Shown here: positions 18,306 to 26,499 of the stretch, one piece after another | How the letters are laid out: each line of letters begins with the position of its first letter | How positions within the stretch are numbered: position 1 is the stretch's first letter | Assembly (NCBI RefSeq): GCF_004521915.1 | Contig: NZ_SDKD01000017.1 | Span: forward strand, 59,871-123,870 | Direction: 5' to 3' | Source of the DNA: Brevibacillus migulae | Lineage (GTDB): Bacteria; Bacillota; Bacilli; Brevibacillales; Brevibacillaceae | Length of the DNA: 64,000 bases | Position numbers and translations under genes: made by a program | The notes under the pieces: generated by a model | The model's input: only the letters and a program-made list of their open reading frames with translations | Told to the model about the DNA's origin: nothing | The model's database searches: none

Positions 18306-19287
18306 TTACTTGTCCTCGTTAAAAGCGGCGGCCCAATTTATGCGGGATCATGAGCGTTTTTTGATTATTTCTCATGTGAATCCAGACGGGGATACCACAT
18401 CTTCCGCCTTGGCTGCCGCGTTAATGCTGGAGCAAATAGGGAAAAGCTATTGCATTGTGAACGAAGGGGAAACGCCGGCTAAATTTGCGTTTCTCCCTCG
18501 TTTTGAACATATCCGCAATCTGGAAACGGATTTCATCGATGAGACGTTTTCGGCTGTCATCGCGGTGGATGCGGCAGATTCCAAGCGTATGGGGAATGTA
18601 CAGCATTTGTTTGCACCGGACGCCAAAATCGTCAACATCGATCATCATCCGACGAATGACCACTTTGGTACGATTAATGCCATCCGCACCGATGCAGCGG
18701 CCACCGCGGAGATGATGTATGAGTTGATGCAAGCAGGTGGATTTACGGGCAATCTTGAATTGGCCAATTGCATGTATACAGGCTTGTTGACCGATACAGG
18801 GGGGTTCCGCTATTCGAATACCACTCCCAATGTGATGAATATCGCTGCGGCCTTATTGGGTTATGGTGTAAAGCCCAGCGAGATTGCAGAAAGATGTCTG
18901 GAGGAAATCACGCTGGGTCATGTCCAGGTGCTGCGCCGGGCACTGCAATCCTTGGAAATCAGCCATAACGATCTGGTAGCATCTTTGCGTGTTGGGTATG
19001 CGGATCTTCAGGAGACACAAGCCACATCGGAGGATGCCAGCGGGTTGGTGAATTACGCACGCAACATTGAGGGCGTTGAGGTAGGGATTTCCTTTGTTGA
19101 ATCCCAACCAGGCGTGGTAAAAGTGAGCCTTAGGGCCAGAAGCTATGTGGATGTTTCCAAGATTGCGCAAAGCCTGGGCGGTGGCGGACATGCAAAAGCG
19201 TCCGGCTGCACGCTGACGGGATCTCTCGAGCAAGTTGAGGAAGCGGTATTCGCGAAGGTAAATGAAGTACTCGGGGTGAATCGGTAA
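18298..19287 (+). CDS. nrnA: oligoribonuclease / pAp phosphatase NrnA (DHH-DHHA1 family)
   Basis: NrnA degrades RNA oligomers of 2-5 nucleotides and dephosphorylates 3'-phosphoadenosine 5'-phosphate. Metal ligands are visible in SHVNPDGDTTSSALA, VDAAD and IDHHPTND (the DHH motif). The C-terminal DHHA1 substrate domain carries GGGGHAKASGC. From the ATG at 18298 the protein has 329 residues, close to the B. subtilis enzyme. Longer in-frame starts lie within rbfA and lack a ribosome site. The stop overlaps the truB start by one base. Confidence 0.95.
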   Translation: MTDYLSSLKAAAQFMRDHERFLIISHVNPDGDTTSSALAAALMLEQIGKSYCIVNEGETPAKFAFLPRFEHIRNLETDFIDETFSAVIAVDAADSKRMGNVQHLFAPDAKIVNIDHHPTNDHFGTINAIRTDAAATAEMMYELMQAGGFTGNLELANCMYTGLLTDTGGFRYSNTTPNVMNIAAALLGYGVKPSEIAERCLEEITLGHVQVLRRALQSLEISHNDLVASLRVGYADLQETQATSEDASGLVNYARNIEGVEVGISFVESQPGVVKVSLRARSYVDVSKIAQSLGGGGHAKASGCTLTGSLEQVEEAVFAKVNEVLGVNR

Positions 19288-20216
19288 TGAGTCAAGCACA
19301 CGGGGTACTCGTGTTACATAAGCAGGCAGGGATGACTTCGCACGATTGTGTGGCCCGTGTACGCCGGCTGTTTCAAACCAAAAAAGTGGGCCATTCCGGG
19401 ACGCTTGATCCGGAGGTAAGCGGTGTGCTGCCGATTTGCGTGGGAAACGCGACGCGAATCGTGGAATATTTGCAGGAGCAGTCCAAAACCTACCGAGCAG
19501 TGATGCGCTTGGGCTACACGACGACTACAGAGGATGCCACAGGTGAAGTGCTGGAACAGGCTGAAGTAGACGCGTCTTCGATTACAGAGGAACGCGTTCT
19601 TGCTGTTTTCCAGAGCTTTCTGGGACCCATTGAGCAAGTCCCCCCGATGTATTCCGCAGTCAAAGTGAAGGGGAAACGGCTCTATGACCTGGCTAGGGAA
19701 GGGGTCGTGATCGAGCGTGCTGCCCGAACGGTTACGATCTACGATTTAACGTTGGATTCCATCAAGTTTGGAGAGTATGTGGAAGTTTCCTTTACCTGCC
19801 AATGCTCAAAAGGAACGTATATTCGTACACTTTGCGTTGATATGGGCAAAGCTCTAGGTTACCCAGCCCACATGGCTCATTTAATCCGTACTGCCAGCGG
19901 CTCCTTCACTCTGGATCAGGCAATTACGCTCGAACAGGTGGAAGAACTGCAAAAGAATGGTAAGGATCTTGGCGATTTGCTCATCTCGATCCCGGATGCA
20001 CTTTCTTTTCTGCCGCAGGTCGAAATACCAGCAGAACGCAAGAAGGCCGTTCTCAACGGATTGGAAACCACGATTCATGACTCCCAATTGCCAGAAGGAA
20101 GCCTTGTGCGGATCTTTTCCGAAGGAGATTTTTTGGGGATTCATCGTGTCTGCCAATCGTCTAGAGGTACATATGCAAAACCTGAAAAAGTTTTTCAAGT
20201 TGAGGTGGGAACGTGA
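19287..20216 (+). CDS. truB: tRNA pseudouridine(55) synthase
   Basis: TruB makes pseudouridine 55 in the T-loop of tRNAs. The catalytic Asp is in GHSGTLDPEVSGVLPICVGNATR. KRYDL-like KGKRLYDLAREG and CSKGTYIRTLCVDMGKALG are the other signatures, followed by a C-terminal PUA-like region. The 309 residues are normal. The start overlaps the nrnA stop (TAATG), and the stop overlaps the ribF GTG start. Confidence 0.96.
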   Translation: MSQAHGVLVLHKQAGMTSHDCVARVRRLFQTKKVGHSGTLDPEVSGVLPICVGNATRIVEYLQEQSKTYRAVMRLGYTTTTEDATGEVLEQAEVDASSITEERVLAVFQSFLGPIEQVPPMYSAVKVKGKRLYDLAREGVVIERAARTVTIYDLTLDSIKFGEYVEVSFTCQCSKGTYIRTLCVDMGKALGYPAHMAHLIRTASGSFTLDQAITLEQVEELQKNGKDLGDLLISIPDALSFLPQVEIPAERKKAVLNGLETTIHDSQLPEGSLVRIFSEGDFLGIHRVCQSSRGTYAKPEKVFQVEVGT

Positions 20217-21154
20217 GAATCGTTGAACTTTCATATCCGTTGCCCGATACACGCGAGACGGCCCCTTGCGCACTGGCCATCGGCTTTTTTGACGGCGTGC
20301 ACCTGGGGCATCGGCGTGTCATTCAAAAGGCCATCGATGTTGCCGCGGCCAATGGTCTTAAAAGCGCGGTCATGACGTTTCATCCTCATCCGCGTGAGGT
20401 GTTGGGACAATCGGGCTATACCAAATACTTGACACCCTTGGCAGACAAATTGGAGCAGCTGGAGAAGATGGGGGTAGACATCGTCTATGTGATGAAATTT
20501 GATATCGCGTTCTCGGCGATCTACCCGGAAGATTTCATTTCAGAGTGTGTCATCCCTCTTGAGGCAAAGCATATTGTCGTCGGGTTTGATTACACGTTTG
20601 GCTACAGAGGGATGGGGACTGCACAGACCTTGCAGGAATTGGCAGCCAATCGCTATACGGTAGATATTATCGGTCCGGTGAACCGTTTCGGGGAAAAAGT
20701 GAGCAGTACGATCATCCGTGAGTTCCTGCATCATGGCGATGTGGAGCAGGTGCGGCACTTGCTCGGAAGACCGTATAAAGTGAAAGGGACCGTTGTGCAC
20801 GGGGATAAGCGGGGAAGGACGATTGGGTTTCCTACGGCCAACGTGGGCCTTTCCGCACCTTATTTGATCGGCAAAAATGGCGTGTACGGCGTGCGGCTCA
20901 CCGTCGATGGGCAAACGTATAATGGCGTGATGAACATCGGCATCAAGCCGACATTTGAATTGGAGAAAAAGGAAAAGTCGCTTGAGGTTCACCTCTTTGA
21001 TTTCTCCGGTGAGATTTACGGGAAAGAAGTACAAGTCGAGCTGTTGTTCAGTTTGCGGGATGAACAAAAGTTTTCAGGTGTGGATGCCCTGATTGCACAG
21101 ATCGGGAAAGACGTCGAGGAAGCGAAGACGAAGTTTGCAACTGGACAATATTAA
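20213..21154 (+). CDS. ribF: bifunctional riboflavin kinase / FAD synthetase
   Basis: RibF makes FMN from riboflavin and then FAD. The N-terminal nucleotidyltransferase domain has ALAIGFFDGVHLGHRRVI and later SSTIIREFLHHGDVEQ. The C-terminal flavokinase domain has VVHGDKRGRTIGFPTANV and the YNGVMNIGIKPTF stretch. The length is 313 residues. The GTG start overlaps the truB stop as GTGA. It ends the rimP-ribF operon; rpsO has its own promoter a few bases downstream, and no terminator lies between. Confidence 0.96.
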   Translation: MRIVELSYPLPDTRETAPCALAIGFFDGVHLGHRRVIQKAIDVAAANGLKSAVMTFHPHPREVLGQSGYTKYLTPLADKLEQLEKMGVDIVYVMKFDIAFSAIYPEDFISECVIPLEAKHIVVGFDYTFGYRGMGTAQTLQELAANRYTVDIIGPVNRFGEKVSSTIIREFLHHGDVEQVRHLLGRPYKVKGTVVHGDKRGRTIGFPTANVGLSAPYLIGKNGVYGVRLTVDGQTYNGVMNIGIKPTFELEKKEKSLEVHLFDFSGEIYGKEVQVELLFSLRDEQKFSGVDALIAQIGKDVEEAKTKFATGQY

Positions 21155-21158
21155 ATCT

Positions 21159-21187
21159 TTGCTTTTGTCTTTTCACTATGCTATAAT
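21159..21187 (+). promoter_or_regulatory. probable sigma-A promoter of rpsO
   Basis: TTGCTT (21159-21164), 17 bases and TATAAT (21182-21187) with an extended TGC before the -10. It begins right after the ribF stop and produces a leader of about 90 bases ahead of rpsO. Confidence 0.65.
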
Positions 21188-21194
21188 TCGATTT

Positions 21195-21276
21195 GTTCTA
21201 CTTCAACCACAGCTTGGCTGTTCGATTCTCACCGACGACTGACTCGGCTGTTGGGGATCATTTGAAAGGGAGGTGA
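21195..21276 (+). promoter_or_regulatory. candidate S15 autoregulatory leader
   Basis: The leader between the rpsO promoter and its ribosome site contains several short complementary segments (for example CAGCTTGGCTG at 21212-21222 and GACGACTGACTCGGCTGTTGG). In several bacteria S15 represses its own translation by binding such a leader. I see the potential for structure but cannot match it to a known S15 RNA class by eye. Confidence 0.3.
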
Positions 21277-21282
21277 GTCATG

Positions 21283-21552
21283 ATGGCATTGACACAAGAA
21301 CGTAAAAACCAATTGATTCAAGAATACCGTACTCATGACAATGATACGGGTTCCGCTGAGGTACAGATTGCTCTTCTGACTGAGAACATTAACAGTCTGA
21401 ACGATCACCTGCGCACTCACAAGAAAGACCACCACAGCCGTCGTGGTCTGTTGAAAATGGTAGGTCAACGTCGTAATCTTTTAAACTACTTGAAAGAAAC
21501 CGACGTGACACGTTACCGCACACTCGTTGACCGTTTGGGTCTGCGTCGCTAA
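21283..21552 (+). CDS. rpsO: 30S ribosomal protein S15
   Basis: S15 is a primary 16S rRNA binder in the small-subunit platform. The 89 residues start ALTQERKNQLIQEYRTHDNDTGS and contain the HLRTHKKDHHSRRGLLKMVGQRR stretch, both diagnostic. Two adjacent ATGs exist (21280, 21283). The second gives the usual family N-terminus and better spacing to GGGAGGTG. It has its own promoter and a terminator downstream. Confidence 0.97.
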   Translation: MALTQERKNQLIQEYRTHDNDTGSAEVQIALLTENINSLNDHLRTHKKDHHSRRGLLKMVGQRRNLLNYLKETDVTRYRTLVDRLGLRR

Positions 21553-21572
21553 TGTGTTTGGTGTTTCTGTAG

Positions 21573-21603
21573 GAAAAGCGGGAATTTCCCGCTTTTTCTT
21601 TTG
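21573..21603 (+). terminator. intrinsic terminator after rpsO
   Basis: GAAAAGCGGGA pairs with TCCCGCTTTTTC across a three-base loop and is followed by TTTTGC. It separates rpsO from pnp; as in other bacteria some readthrough into pnp is possible. Confidence 0.85.
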
Positions 21604-21710
21604 CTTTACAACCTTTCCGCCATTTTATTTCAACCGAAGCAGGAAATAATACATATAGGTAGAAAAGAGTCTTGACATCCATTATTGACCAAAGGAGGAC
21701 AGCAAGCCAT

Positions 21711-23831
21711 ATGGAGCAACAATTCCGTACCTTTGAATTTGATTTAGCCGGCCGGAAATTGACGCTTGAGTTTGGGAAAATGGCCAAACAAGCGCAGGGC
21801 TCGGTTTTGGTGCGTTACGGCGATTCTGCGGTACTATCTGCGGTGACGGTGTCGAAAGAACCCAAAGCACTGGATTTTTTCCCACTTACCGTTAACTATG
21901 AGGAACGTTTGTACGCTGTAGGTAAAATTCCTGGAGGATTCATCAAGCGTGAAGGACGTCCGAGCGAGAAAGCGATTCTGGCGAGCCGTTTGATCGACCG
22001 CCCGATTCGTCCCCTGTTTCCAGAAGGTTTTCGCAATGACGTGCAAGTGGTGAACACCGTTCTTTCCGTGGACCAGGATTGCTCCACTGAAATTGCAGCG
22101 ATGATCGGTACCTCTGCTGCATTGTGCACTTCGGAAATTCCGTTCGACGGACCGATCGCAGGTGTGATCGTGGGCCGCGTTGATGGAAAGCTCGTCATTA
22201 ACCCAACTGTTGCGGAGATGGAGCGCAGCGATATCCATCTGGTTGTAGCGGGCACGCATAAAGCAATCAACATGGTGGAAGCAGGCGCAAACGAAGTGCC
22301 GGAAGAAGTCATGCTCGAAGCGATTATGTATGGCCACAGCGTGATCCAGCAAATCGTTGAGTTCCAAAATAAAATCGTCGCTGAAATCGGCAAGCCGAAA
22401 ATGGAAGTGATTCTTCATCAAGTTGACGAAGAGATCAATCAAGCCGTTCGCGCTTTTGCCGATGCGAAGCTGCGCGAAGCCGTCCGCATCGAGGAGAAGC
22501 AAGCTCGTGCTGATGCAATCGACGCTGTGAAAGCAGAAACACAGGCACATTTTGCTGAGATTTATCCGGAGCAGGAAGCCGTCATTGGTGAAGTGCTCTA
22601 TAACATGGTAAAAGAAGAAGTGCGCCGTTTGATCACCCACGAAAAAGTGCGCCCGGATGGACGAGCTCTGAATGAGATTCGCCCGATCTCCACGGAAGTG
22701 TCTCTTTTGACTCGCACGCATGGCTCCGGCCTGTTTACGCGTGGACAAACGCAGGCGCTTAGCGTATGTACGCTTGGACCGCTCGGTGATGTGCAAATCC
22801 TCGATGGATTGGGTCTGGAAGAATCCAAGCGCTTTATGCATCACTACAATTTCCCGCCGTACAGTGTGGGCGAAGCTCGTCCGCTGCGCCCTCCAGGAAG
22901 ACGTGAAATTGGGCACGGAGCCTTGGGTGAGCGCGCGATTGAACCGATCATTCCGTCCGAAACGGAATTCCCTTATACGATTCGTCTCGTTTCCGAGGTC
23001 ATTGAATCGAACGGATCTACCTCCCAAGCGTCCATTTGCGCTAGCGTTCTGGCTCTGATGGATGCCGGTGTGCCGATCAAAGCGCCAGTCGCAGGGATTG
23101 CCATGGGTCTGATCATGAGTGAGGATGAGCAAAACTTCTCCATTTTGACAGACATTCAGGGCATGGAAGACCACCTCGGCGATATGGACTTTAAAGTGGC
23201 AGGTACCGCGAAAGGCGTAACCGCCCTGCAAATGGATATTAAAATCGCGGGAATTAACCGGGAGATCCTGGAGCAAGCGTTGACCCAGGCCAAGGAAGGT
23301 CGTATGTTCATTTTGGAGCGTATGCTTGAAGCGATTGCTGAACCTCGCAAAGAGCTGTCTCCTTATGCACCGAAGATCATGACCATGACGATCAATCCGG
23401 AGAAGATCCGTGATGTCATCGGGCCACAAGGTCGTATCATCAATAAAATCATTGAAGAAACAGGCGTTAAAATCGATATTGAACAAGATGGTCGCGTCTT
23501 TATCGCTTCCGTGAACCATGAAGCGAATCTGCGTGCGAAACAAATCATCGAAGATTTGGTGCGCGAAGTGGCGGTCGGTCAGACATACCTGGGTACGGTG
23601 AAGCGCATTGAGAAGTATGGTGCCTTCATTGAACTGTTCGCCGGCAAAGAAGGACTTTGCCATATCTCGCAGCTGGCGGAAGAGCGCGTAGCGAAGACCG
23701 AGGATGTTGTATCGATTGGCGACAAGATCATGGTAAAAGTAACGGAAATTGATGATCAAGGCCGCGTGAACCTTTCCCGCAAGGCTGTATTGAAAGAACA
23801 GCAAGCTGCGGCGCAGACTCCGCAAGCATAG
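21711..23831 (+). CDS. pnp: polyribonucleotide nucleotidyltransferase (PNPase)
   Basis: PNPase is a phosphorolytic 3'-5' exoribonuclease and a main mRNA decay enzyme. It has two RNase PH domains (the second with SVCTLGPLGDVQILDG and LRPPGRREIGHGALGERA), an all-alpha linker, a KH domain (IRDVIGPQGRIINKIIEETGVKIDIEQDG) and a C-terminal S1 domain (GTVKRIEKYGAFIELFAGKEGLCHIS). From the ATG at 21711 it has 706 residues. An in-frame start at 21672 lies upstream of the AAAGGAGG site and is unlikely. RNase J (33.9 kb) and RNase Y (62.4 kb) in this window complete a set of major decay enzymes. Confidence 0.97.
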   Translation: MEQQFRTFEFDLAGRKLTLEFGKMAKQAQGSVLVRYGDSAVLSAVTVSKEPKALDFFPLTVNYEERLYAVGKIPGGFIKREGRPSEKAILASRLIDRPIRPLFPEGFRNDVQVVNTVLSVDQDCSTEIAAMIGTSAALCTSEIPFDGPIAGVIVGRVDGKLVINPTVAEMERSDIHLVVAGTHKAINMVEAGANEVPEEVMLEAIMYGHSVIQQIVEFQNKIVAEIGKPKMEVILHQVDEEINQAVRAFADAKLREAVRIEEKQARADAIDAVKAETQAHFAEIYPEQEAVIGEVLYNMVKEEVRRLITHEKVRPDGRALNEIRPISTEVSLLTRTHGSGLFTRGQTQALSVCTLGPLGDVQILDGLGLEESKRFMHHYNFPPYSVGEARPLRPPGRREIGHGALGERAIEPIIPSETEFPYTIRLVSEVIESNGSTSQASICASVLALMDAGVPIKAPVAGIAMGLIMSEDEQNFSILTDIQGMEDHLGDMDFKVAGTAKGVTALQMDIKIAGINREILEQALTQAKEGRMFILERMLEAIAEPRKELSPYAPKIMTMTINPEKIRDVIGPQGRIINKIIEETGVKIDIEQDGRVFIASVNHEANLRAKQIIEDLVREVAVGQTYLGTVKRIEKYGAFIELFAGKEGLCHISQLAEERVAKTEDVVSIGDKIMVKVTEIDDQGRVNLSRKAVLKEQQAAAQTPQA

Positions 23832-23848
23832 CTTAGACAACGTCGTAG

Positions 23849-23892
23849 AAAAGCTTCGTATCTCTCGAGATCGAAAGCTTTTTTTCTTTTTC
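23849..23892 (+). terminator. intrinsic terminator after pnp
   Basis: AAAAGCTTCG pairs, with one bulge, with CGAAAGCTTTT. The apex ATCTC/GAGAT extends the hairpin, and TTTTTTTCTTTTT follows. Confidence 0.8.
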
Positions 23893-23992
23893 CTCCAAAG
23901 CATAAAACAAACAACTTGTACTTCTAGCATCCCGTTTCCCTACATACATTGGACAAAGAGGAAGGTATCGTTGAGTACGTGAGGGGAATGGG

Positions 23993-24985
23993 ATGAGGAT
24001 GAAAAAGAACCTCGGAAAGCTGGCTGTGATAAGTGCTTGCTGGGGGGCACTTTTATTTGCCGTAGTGAATTCACAGCCCATCGATCTATATATTAGCAAG
24101 GTAAAAGAACGGATGTTTGCAGAGAAGTCTCAGCCTGTTCATCGGAATGAGGATGCTTGGCGTCTGCAAATTGAAGAATGGAAGAGAGAAAAGGATGAGC
24201 AGCCAATCAACGCTCGGATTGACAGAGTATGGAAATCCATCGTGCCTGGCTATAATGGTCTGGAAGTCGATGTGGAAGCTTCGTTGCAGGCGATGAGGGA
24301 TGCGGAGCAAATCACTCCACAGAAGCTGGTCTACAAGGAAGTGCCACCGGAAATTTCGAAGGAAAAATTGGGCATCTATCCGATATATCGGGGAAATGAA
24401 CAAAAACCCGCTATCTCATTTATGGTAAACGTGGCATGGGGGAATGAACATCTTGATCGCATTTTGAATACGCTGGACCACTACCATATTAAAACCACCT
24501 TTTTTCTTGATGGATCCTGGGTCAAAAAATATCCGGACTTGGCGAAAAAAATCGCAGATCGTGGTCACGAAATAGGGAACCACGCGTATTCCCATCCGGA
24601 TATGAGCAAACTTTCACCAGAGCGCATTCGCCAGGAGATTGGCAAGACCCAAGCCGTCATCAAAGAGGCAACCGGGATCACGCCGCATCTCTTTGCACCG
24701 CCGTCAGGAGCGTTTCAGGACAGCGTCGTCAAAATCGCCAAGCAAGAATTTCACATGCAAACCATTCTCTGGTCTGCGGATACAGTCGATTGGCAAAAAC
24801 CTTCCCTGGAACAGATGTTGTCAAGAGTCGGGGGGAAGCTGGGAAATGGCGTTCTCGTGCTGATGCACCCTACGCAAGTATCGGCACAAGGCTTGGAGTC
24901 CCTGATCAAAAAGGCTCAGCAAAAAGGATTGACTCCAACCACCGTGTCGGAAGTGATCGCCGAAACCAGATTGCGTACACCTTGA
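23993..24985 (+). CDS. ylxY: YlxY-type polysaccharide deacetylase family protein, probably non-canonical
   Basis: This exported NodB-fold protein occupies the position of ylxY in B. subtilis, between pnp and mlpA. Residues 8-27 form a signal or anchor segment after a basic start, residues 40-125 are charged, and residues 140-330 carry the NodB domain. TTFFLDGSWVKKYPDLAKKIADRGHEIGNHAYSHPDMS keeps the two metal-binding histidines (197 and 201). The canonical first motif TFDDGP is replaced by FMVNVAWG (143-150), so the catalytic and metal-binding Asp is absent. As far as I recall this is a trait of the YlxY subfamily. It may not deacetylate, or may act differently. A sporulation role is possible from context but not shown. 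Confidence 0.85.
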   Translation: MRMKKNLGKLAVISACWGALLFAVVNSQPIDLYISKVKERMFAEKSQPVHRNEDAWRLQIEEWKREKDEQPINARIDRVWKSIVPGYNGLEVDVEASLQAMRDAEQITPQKLVYKEVPPEISKEKLGIYPIYRGNEQKPAISFMVNVAWGNEHLDRILNTLDHYHIKTTFFLDGSWVKKYPDLAKKIADRGHEIGNHAYSHPDMSKLSPERIRQEIGKTQAVIKEATGITPHLFAPPSGAFQDSVVKIAKQEFHMQTILWSADTVDWQKPSLEQMLSRVGGKLGNGVLVLMHPTQVSAQGLESLIKKAQQKGLTPTTVSEVIAETRLRTP

Positions 24986-24998
24986 AGTCTTCCTCATG

Positions 24999-25027
24999 TT
25001 GTGGGAAAAAAGGAATTTTGTTATAGT
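24999..25027 (+). promoter_or_regulatory. probable sigma-A promoter of mlpA
   Basis: TTGTGG (24999-25004), 17 bases and TATAGT (25022-25027), in the gap between ylxY and mlpA. Confidence 0.5.
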
Positions 25028-25109
25028 TGACATGTTCGGCCGTTGTCGAAAAAGAGAGCAGATTAAATGATGCGAGCGTTTTGTGCGAACATTCCAAAGG
25101 AGGATGTAT

Positions 25110-26369
25110 GTGATTCAACGATATAGTTGTGAAAACGGTCTGCGTATCGTGACGGAAAAAATTCCTTCGGTGCGTTCTGTTGCCCTGGGCATTTGGGTGG
25201 GGACCGGTTCAAAATATGAAATAGAAGCGAATAACGGGATCTCACACTTCCTTGAACATATGTTTTTCAAAGGAACAAAAAGCCGGTCGGCGAAGGAAAT
25301 CGCGGAAACATTTGATGAAATCGGCGGCAATGTAAACGCTTTTACTTCAAAAGAGTATACCTGCTACTATGCGCGTGTGCTTGACCAGCACGCGCCAATT
25401 GCACTTGACGTGTTGGCGGATATGTTCTTTGAATCCGTTTTTGATGCAGAGGAAATTGAAAAAGAAAAGAATGTTGTCATCGAAGAAATCAGCATGTATG
25501 AGGACACACCGGATGATCTCGTGCATGATCTGATTTCCCGTGCTTCCTTTGCAGATCATCCGCTTGGCTATTCCATTTTGGGGACGGAGGAAGTGCTGCG
25601 CAGCCTCACCCGCAGCGACTTGATCAATTATATCGAGAAACGCTATTTGCCGGAGAATACCGTGATCACCGTAGCGGGGAATTTTGATGACTCCCTCATA
25701 GAAGCCATTAAAGTGCGCTTCTCAGCCTTTTCAAGAGGGGCTCATCCGGTCGAGATCGTAAAACCTGACTTTATCGCGAATGCGATTGCGCAGCATAAAT
25801 CTACCGAGCAAGCGCATTTTTGCCTGTCATTGCCTGGCTATCAGGTTGGACATGAGGAAATTTATTCCCTGATTCTGCTGAATAACATTTTGGGCGGCAG
25901 CATGAGTTCGCGACTGTTTCAGGAGATCCGTGAAGAGAGAGGCCTGGCATATTCCGTTTACTCTTATCATTCTGCTTATAAAGAAACGGGTACCTATACC
26001 ATTTATACTGGAACCGCTCCGGAACATGTAGGGCAAGTTTTTGACATTGTGACGAATATCCTTCTTGATGTAGCGGAAAAAGGAATTACCCCGAAAGAAT
26101 TGAATAAGGGCAAAGAGCAGTTAAAAGGCAGTCTCATGCTGAGCCTGGAAAGTACCAATAGCCGAATGAGCCGCCTTGGAAAAAATGAATTACTGCTTGG
26201 CCGCCATTTTAGCCTCGATGAAATCATCGCCAAGATCGATCGCGTTGATCATGACTCCGTTTTGAAGGTAGCGAGAGAGCTGTTCCACTCCAAGCTGGCG
26301 ATGGCGATGGTGAGCCCGCTGGATGGTTTCCCGCAAAATGTATCCAGTGATATTTTGGTGAAAGCATAA
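25110..26369 (+). CDS. mlpA: M16 family zinc processing peptidase MlpA
   Basis: This pitrilysin/mitochondrial-processing-peptidase-like enzyme has 419 residues. The inverted zinc motif HFLEH is at 46-50, with the distal glutamate region EEISMYEDTPDDLVHD about 75 residues later; the second M16 domain fills the C-terminal half. I chose the GTG at 25110, which is spaced six bases from AAAGGAGG. The ATG at 25104 overlaps the ribosome site itself. In B. subtilis mlpA (ymxG) lies between ylxY and ymxH; here a chemoreceptor gene follows instead. Confidence 0.93.
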   Translation: MIQRYSCENGLRIVTEKIPSVRSVALGIWVGTGSKYEIEANNGISHFLEHMFFKGTKSRSAKEIAETFDEIGGNVNAFTSKEYTCYYARVLDQHAPIALDVLADMFFESVFDAEEIEKEKNVVIEEISMYEDTPDDLVHDLISRASFADHPLGYSILGTEEVLRSLTRSDLINYIEKRYLPENTVITVAGNFDDSLIEAIKVRFSAFSRGAHPVEIVKPDFIANAIAQHKSTEQAHFCLSLPGYQVGHEEIYSLILLNNILGGSMSSRLFQEIREERGLAYSVYSYHSAYKETGTYTIYTGTAPEHVGQVFDIVTNILLDVAEKGITPKELNKGKEQLKGSLMLSLESTNSRMSRLGKNELLLGRHFSLDEIIAKIDRVDHDSVLKVARELFHSKLAMAMVSPLDGFPQNVSSDILVKA

Positions 26370-26384
26370 GCAGAAAATCGATGC

Positions 26385-26417
26385 AAAAAAAGAGGGGTAT
26401 CCCTCTTTTTTTGTTTT
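26385..26417 (+). terminator. intrinsic terminator after mlpA
   Basis: AAAAAAAGAGGG pairs with CCCTCTTTTTTT around GTAT, with a T-run continuing downstream. The symmetry would also let it work on the minus strand. Confidence 0.9.
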
Positions 26418-26499
26418 TATTTAATTTTGTTTAACATTCGTATAAGCAGGGTATAGAAACGGGTAACGGTAGAAAATCAGACAGAAAAGGGGAAAGAGT

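Noticed and set aside
21834..23930. 698-codon open frame on the minus strand opposite pnp
   Set aside because: It mirrors the pnp coding frame. The translation shows no domain, is rich in His/Arg/Phe as expected from an antisense frame, and has no ribosome site.
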